The position numbers and the translations under genes were made by a program. A stretch of DNA of 64,000 bases from Amycolatopsis methanolica 239 (GTDB lineage Bacteria; Actinomycetota; Actinomycetes; Mycobacteriales; Pseudonocardiaceae): the NCBI RefSeq assembly GCF_000739085.1, contig NZ_CP009110.1, forward strand, positions 6,944,001 to 7,008,000. Direction: 5' to 3'. Shown here piece by piece: positions 57,577 to 64,000 of this stretch. The notes beneath the pieces are model-generated. The model was not told where the DNA came from. It saw nothing but the letters and a program-made list of their open reading frames with translations, and ran no database searches. The number at the start of each line of letters is the position of its first letter. The stretch's first letter is position 1.

Positions 57577-59415
57577 ATGACGCCGTCTCAGCTCGCGATC
57601 GTGGGGGCGGGGCCGCGTGGCGTCGGCGTGCTGGAGCGGCTGTCGGCGAACGCGGCCGAGTTGCTCGGGCCCGCGGGCCTGGTGGTGCACCTGATCGACC
57701 CCTTTCCGCCTGGCGCGGGCCGGATCTGGCGGTACGAGCAGTCGCCCCTGCTGCGGATGAACTCGATGGCCGAGGACGTCACGATGTTCACCGACGACAC
57801 GGTGACGATGGACGGGCCGGTCCGGACGGGGCCGTCGCTGTGGCAGTGGGCGCAGGAGGTGCGCGCCGGGCGGATCCGCTACGACGTGCCCGAGGACCTG
57901 CGGGACGAGCTCGCGGCGTTGCGCGGAACGTCCTTCCCGACGCGGCGGCTGGCGAGCGCCTACCTGGACTGGGTGTACCGGCACGTGCTGGCCGGGCTGG
58001 CGCCGGGCATCGAGGTGGTGGAGCACCGCACGCGCGCGACGCGGATCGACGAGACCCGGGTGTGGCTGGACGGTGTGGACGAGCCGCTGGCCGTGGACGT
58101 CATCGTGCTCGCGGTCGGGCACCTGGACGCCGAACCGGGTTCGGGTGAGCGGGAACTGGCGGAGTTCGCGGACGCGCACGGGCTGGCGTACTACCCGGCC
58201 GGGTACACGGCGGACGTCGGCTACCAGCACGTCGCGCCGGGTGAGCCGGTGCTGGTGCGCGGGTTCGGGCTGGCGTTCGTCGACCTGATGCTGTTGCTGA
58301 CCGAGGGTCGCGGCGGGCGGTTCGAGGAGCGGTCGGGCGGGCTGGTCTACCACCCGAGCGGGGCGGAACCGGTGCTGCACATCGGTTCCCGGCGCGGGGT
58401 GCCGTACCACGCGAAGCCCGGTTACCGGTTGCAGGGTTCGGCGCTGCGCCTGCCGCGGTTCTTCGGCCCGGAGCGGGTTGCGGAGCTGCTGGCGCGGGAC
58501 CGGCACCTCGACTTCCACGCCGACGTGTGGCCGCACGTCGCGAAGGAGCTGGCGTGGGGGTGCTACAGCGAGCTGTTCACCGGTCATCCGTCGCGGGTGC
58601 TGATGTCGTTCGACGATTTTTCCCGCTGCTTCGCGGACTTTGCGTGGGACAGCGCGGAGATGCGGGCGCTGGTGCGGCGGGCGGTGCCTGCCGAGGAGGA
58701 CCGGCTCGACCTGGAGCGGCTGGACCGGCCGCTGGCTGGCCTGCGGTTCGAGACGGCGGAGGAGTTCGGGAAGCACCTGAGGTCCTATGTGGAGGCGGAC
58801 CTGGTGCGGCGGGCGGACCCGGCGTATTCGGCCGATCTGGGCGCGTTCATGGCTTTGTTGTCCGCGTACCAGCAGATGCCGTCGTTGACGGCGACCGGAG
58901 CGCTCGATGTGTCCGATGTGGATGGTTGGTGGCACGGGTTCTTCTCGTACTACGCGAGCGGCCCGCCACCGCGGCGGTTACACGAGTTGCTGGCGTTGCA
59001 CCAGGCCGGGGTGGTGTCGTTCCTGGGGGCGGATGTCTCGATTTCGCTGTCCCCGGAAGGGTTTGTTGCGTCGTCGGGCAGCTTTCCCGGTTCGATGACG
59101 GCCCGGACGCTGATCGAGGCGCGGCTGCCGAGGCCCAGTGTGGCGCGGGCGTCGGACGGGTTGCTGGCGCAGTTGCGGGGCGCGGGCGAGCTGGCGGAGG
59201 AGCACGTGCGGGACCTGCCATCGGGCCGCATCTCGACGCGGGTGTCGGACGGACGGCTACTGGACGCGGCTGGCCGCCCGCAGCCCCGGCGTTTCGCGCT
59301 GGGCCCGCACACGAGCGCCCGCTCGGCGGCGGCGTTCACCCGCCCGCGCACCAACGGCCCGTCGTTCCGGCAGAACGACGCGGCGGCACGGGAGATCCTG
59401 CGGCTGGTGGGTTGA
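57577..59415 (+). CDS. FAD/NAD(P)-binding protein, large
   Basis: 612 residues. An FAD-binding N-terminus is seen in LAIVGAGPRGVGVLERLSAN. WRYEQSPLLRMNSMAEDVTM and FPTRRLASAYLDWVYRHVLA follow, with a second dinucleotide region at VIVLAVGHLDAEPG and VLVRGFGLAFVDLM. It matches the FAD/NAD(P) protein family also found as single genes next to antibiotic clusters. Function unknown. Its codon use becomes less biased (gttg, tttg codons) in the last third. Confidence 0.85.
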   Translation: MTPSQLAIVGAGPRGVGVLERLSANAAELLGPAGLVVHLIDPFPPGAGRIWRYEQSPLLRMNSMAEDVTMFTDDTVTMDGPVRTGPSLWQWAQEVRAGRIRYDVPEDLRDELAALRGTSFPTRRLASAYLDWVYRHVLAGLAPGIEVVEHRTRATRIDETRVWLDGVDEPLAVDVIVLAVGHLDAEPGSGERELAEFADAHGLAYYPAGYTADVGYQHVAPGEPVLVRGFGLAFVDLMLLLTEGRGGRFEERSGGLVYHPSGAEPVLHIGSRRGVPYHAKPGYRLQGSALRLPRFFGPERVAELLARDRHLDFHADVWPHVAKELAWGCYSELFTGHPSRVLMSFDDFSRCFADFAWDSAEMRALVRRAVPAEEDRLDLERLDRPLAGLRFETAEEFGKHLRSYVEADLVRRADPAYSADLGAFMALLSAYQQMPSLTATGALDVSDVDGWWHGFFSYYASGPPPRRLHELLALHQAGVVSFLGADVSISLSPEGFVASSGSFPGSMTARTLIEARLPRPSVARASDGLLAQLRGAGELAEEHVRDLPSGRISTRVSDGRLLDAAGRPQPRRFALGPHTSARSAAAFTRPRTNGPSFRQNDAAAREILRLVG

Positions 59416-59590
59416 TTCGTCGTCCGCGGCGGGTGTAACGCGCAGCGGATGCGGCGGGCGGGTGAGTTCTCGGGCCTGTGCTCGCGGACGGCGCGGGCCG
59501 GAGTGACCGGCGCGGTCGGTTGAGTTCTGGAGCCGGCGCTCGCGGGCGCGGGCCCTGGGGTGCGGCGGGCCCGACGCGGATCGACCCGCG

Positions 59591-59740
59591 CTGATGGGGC
59601 CAGGCCGCCGCTCGGGTACCAGCGGGCGGCGGCCTGCCACCGGCCCCGGGCGTGAACGTCCCGGTCGCAGTTCCGGAGCCGGCCTACCCAGCATTCACCA
59701 CCGCCAGCCCGGTCCGTGCGCGGGACGCTGCCCACCGCGG
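59591..59740. repeat. 150-base direct repeat, copy 1
   Basis: From CTGATGGGGC to CCACCGCGG, nearly identical to 60114-60264, with one single-base indel and about ten mismatches. It includes a stem CAGGCCGCCGC (59601-59611) with GCGGCGGCCTG (59626-59636). Confidence 0.85.
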
Positions 59741-60113
59741 CAGTGTGAGGTGCGGATCGCCGCACCTGCCTGGGCACCCGCCCATCCTTCCGGCGCGGCG
59801 ACGCGGCGGCGCGGTCGATCCCTCGGCCGGCGGTTCGATCCTTCTGCCGGACACATGTGGGATGCCGGGGCCGAGCGCGCCGCCAGGCGCACGCCGGGCC
59901 GCGAGGCGCAGTCGCCCGCCTGGCGCGGGATGCCGAGACCCCGGCGGGCCACCAAGCGCAGGATGCCGAGAGCGTGGGCGGGCCGCCAAGCGCGGTGAGC
60001 TGCCCAGCGCAGTGGACCACCCGGCACCGCGGGCTGCCCGGCGCGGTGAGCCGGCCGGCGCAGTCGCCGGCGGGCGCGCGGTGGGGCGACCCGGCACGGC
60101 AGGCCGCTGGGTG

Positions 60114-60264
60114 CTGATGGGGCACAGGCCGCCGCTCGGGTACCAGCGGGCGGCGGCCTGCCACCGGCCCCGGGCGTGAACGTCCCGGTTGCAGTTCCGG
60201 AGCCAGCCTACCCAGCATTCACCACCCCCAGACCATCCCGCGCCCGGGACGCTGCCCACCGCGG
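60114..60264. repeat. 150-base direct repeat, copy 2
   Basis: Second copy, offset by 523 bases in the same orientation, with the same internal hairpin. Its last 30 bases diverge more than the rest. Confidence 0.85.
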
Positions 60265-60402
60265 TACCGAAGCACCGCCCTACCCCCGGCGCGGTGGGCC
60301 GCGATCTTCGGCCCCGCCGCCCGGATCAGCGAGGGCCCGCGGCTTGGATCCACAAGGGCCATGCGGCCCGGTCAACGAGAAACCGACTGCGAATCCCTTG
60401 CC

Positions 60403-61035
60403 TCAGCAGCGGTCCAGCATCTCCGTCAGCGCCGCCTTCTCCGCGCTGTCGATCGTCAGCTGCCACTCGTACTTCACGTCGATCCACATCTTCGCGTAGG
60501 TGCACCAGTAGCCGGTGAGCGGAGGCTTCCACTCGTCCGGCGACTTGTCGCCCTTTGCCTGGTTGACGTTGTCGGTGACGGCGATCAGCTGCGGGTTGGT
60601 CAGGTCGTTGGCGAACGCCTCGCGCTTGGCGGTGGTCCATGCCGACGCGCCGGTCCGCCACGCGGCGGCCAGCGGCACGACGTGGTCGATGTCGACGTCG
60701 GAAGCGGCCGTCCAGGTGGCGCCGTCGTACGGGCTTTTCCACGTGCCCGACGTGGCGGCGCAACTGGAATCGGTCACGACGTTCGTGCCGTCCCGCTTCA
60801 GCACGACCTCGCGGGTGTTGCAGCTGCCGCCCTGGTCGTCCCAGTGCGGGAACTTGTCGCGCGAGTAGCCGGTGGACGTGCCGTCCGCCTGGACGGTCAG
60901 CGCCGCCAGCTCGGAGCGGGCGGTGGTCTCGGACGGGATGTTCGGCGGCTCGGCGACCGCGGTGCCGGTCGCGAGGCCGGTGGTGAACAGGGCCGAGAGG
61001 CCGAGGACGATCAGCGAGTTTCGGGCGATGCGCAT
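60403..61035 (-). CDS. Secreted HNH nuclease (DUF1524/GmrSD-type)
   Basis: 210 residues. Sec signal (LIVLGLSALFTTGLATGTAV) cleaved near AVAEPP. The HNH core is DIDHVVPLAAAW (His), with NPQLIAVTDNVNQAKGDKSP (Asn) and a later HNH-type region. Cys pairs suit an extracellular protein. Members degrade DNA outside the cell. Confidence 0.88.
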   Translation of the reverse strand: MRIARNSLIVLGLSALFTTGLATGTAVAEPPNIPSETTARSELAALTVQADGTSTGYSRDKFPHWDDQGGSCNTREVVLKRDGTNVVTDSSCAATSGTWKSPYDGATWTAASDVDIDHVVPLAAAWRTGASAWTTAKREAFANDLTNPQLIAVTDNVNQAKGDKSPDEWKPPLTGYWCTYAKMWIDVKYEWQLTIDSAEKAALTEMLDRC

Positions 61036-61130
61036 GGTGCCGCCTCCGGGTGATCGGTGAGGACCCTCCGAAGGTCGAACATGAAGATGACGAAAGCAAT
61101 ACCTGTGGGTGATTTACCGACGACAGTAGG

Positions 61131-63625
<2,495 letters not shown>

Positions 63626-63720
63626 GGTCCTCACAGTGACGGGAGCGCCCCGCCCGCCGCGAGGGCTCCCACGAGCTGGGATGCGGAATCCGCGCCACCC
63701 GGCCGCCGTTGCCGGTGATC

Positions 63721-64000
63721 ATGAGCATCGGAGTGGCGCTGGCCACCGCGGACACGACCAACTACGTCGACGCGGTCGTGGCCCAGGCGAAGCAGGTGGC
63801 GGCCGACGGGCTGAAGTCGGTGTGGTTCGGGCAGCGGTTCGACTACGACGCGGCCGCGCTGGCGACCGTGGTCGGGCGCGAGGTGCCGGAGTTGTCGGTC
63901 GGCACGTCGGCCATCCCGATCTTCGGACGGCACCCGCTGCTGGTCTCCAGCCGGCCCAGACCGCGCAGGCCGCCACGCACGGGCGGTTCCGGCTCGGGCT
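63721..64000 (+). pseudogene. LLM-class F420 oxidoreductase, frameshifted and cut by the edge
   Basis: Starts MSIGVALATADTTNYVDAVV and continues SVWFGQRFDYDAAAL, PELSVGTSAIPIFGRHPLL. Past about 63940 the expected family sequence (AQTAQAATHGRFRLGL) is in another frame. A one- or two-base change there would break the gene. The right edge prevents seeing whether the frame is later restored. Confidence 0.65.

Larger units (their letters stand above)
59416..60402. other. Non-coding, repeat-rich 1 kb region
   Basis: No gene with support. It contains two TGAGTTCT-type units 58 bases apart near 59463 and 59521, a 150-base direct repeat, and degenerate GC-rich repeats at about 59870-60110. Long open frames on both strands follow from GC content. 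Confidence 0.75.

Noticed and set aside
59257..60399. Minus- and plus-strand open frames in the 1 kb non-coding region
   Set aside because: Composition is repetitive, frames are on both strands, and they cross the direct repeat without conserved motif.

Overview
The window is high-GC actinobacterial DNA. It most resembles Pseudonocardiaceae, probably Amycolatopsis. The grounds are the dnaK-grpE-dnaJ-hspR operon with HspR-type (HAIR) operators and a HAIR-controlled clpB, several predicted F420-dependent oxidoreductases, frequent GTG starts, stop/start overlaps of four bases, and very dense two-strand packing. The genus is an inference; no rRNA or tRNA gene is visible to settle it.

Layout. 1-4500: end of a secreted-hydrolase-type gene, then the heat-shock operon and its terminator. 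4520-11420: dienelactone hydrolase and flavohemoglobin, then a MarR + MFS pump operon in which the pump carries three C-terminal beta-sandwich modules, then an ArsR-like regulator with a frameshifted MFS gene. 11430-15680: HAIR site, clpB, a leaderless membrane protein and an SDR. 15680-17550: a decayed patch holding a gene remnant, a broken PadR regulator and a multiply frameshifted FAD monooxygenase. 17510-24370: DinB/WYL, DoxX/TetR and FAD oxidoreductase-MFS/LysR divergent pairs, each with recognisable operators, then an orotate phosphoribosyltransferase. 24480-29200: small membrane proteins, a SpoU/TrmH methyltransferase, a molybdopterin oxidoreductase and a GH76-like protein. 29197-35423: LacI regulator divergent from a six-gene sugar uptake and phosphorylation operon similar in order to frcBCAK. 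35540-38240: VOC protein, acyl-CoA ligase, DedA. 38349-42312: a second MarR + MFS + module operon, ending in a YceI protein that carries the same module. 42520-49470: FAD-linked oxidase, VapC toxin with a truncated antitoxin, DedA, NagA, an ECF-like sigma factor, YciI, PPOX and SDR genes. 49467-50775: a 1.3 kb non-coding repeat tract. 50776-59415: broken aldo/keto reductase, F420 enzyme, fructose-bisphosphate aldolase, membrane protein, DUF3151, secreted lipase/TetR pair and a large FAD/NAD(P) protein. 59416-60400: repeat-rich non-coding DNA. 60403-64000: secreted HNH nuclease, a DAGK-like protein, purA, OsmC and a frameshifted F420 enzyme at the edge.

How the genes work together. HspR, made from the dnaK operon, is expected to repress both that operon and clpB. 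The LacI operon imports a sugar and encodes two kinases and an SDR to process it. The two MarR-MFS loci, 30 kb apart, are paralogous in module order and form the most unusual gene set here. At least six genes are disrupted by frameshifts or deletions, showing ongoing loss of accessory genes, or local sequence errors that should be checked.
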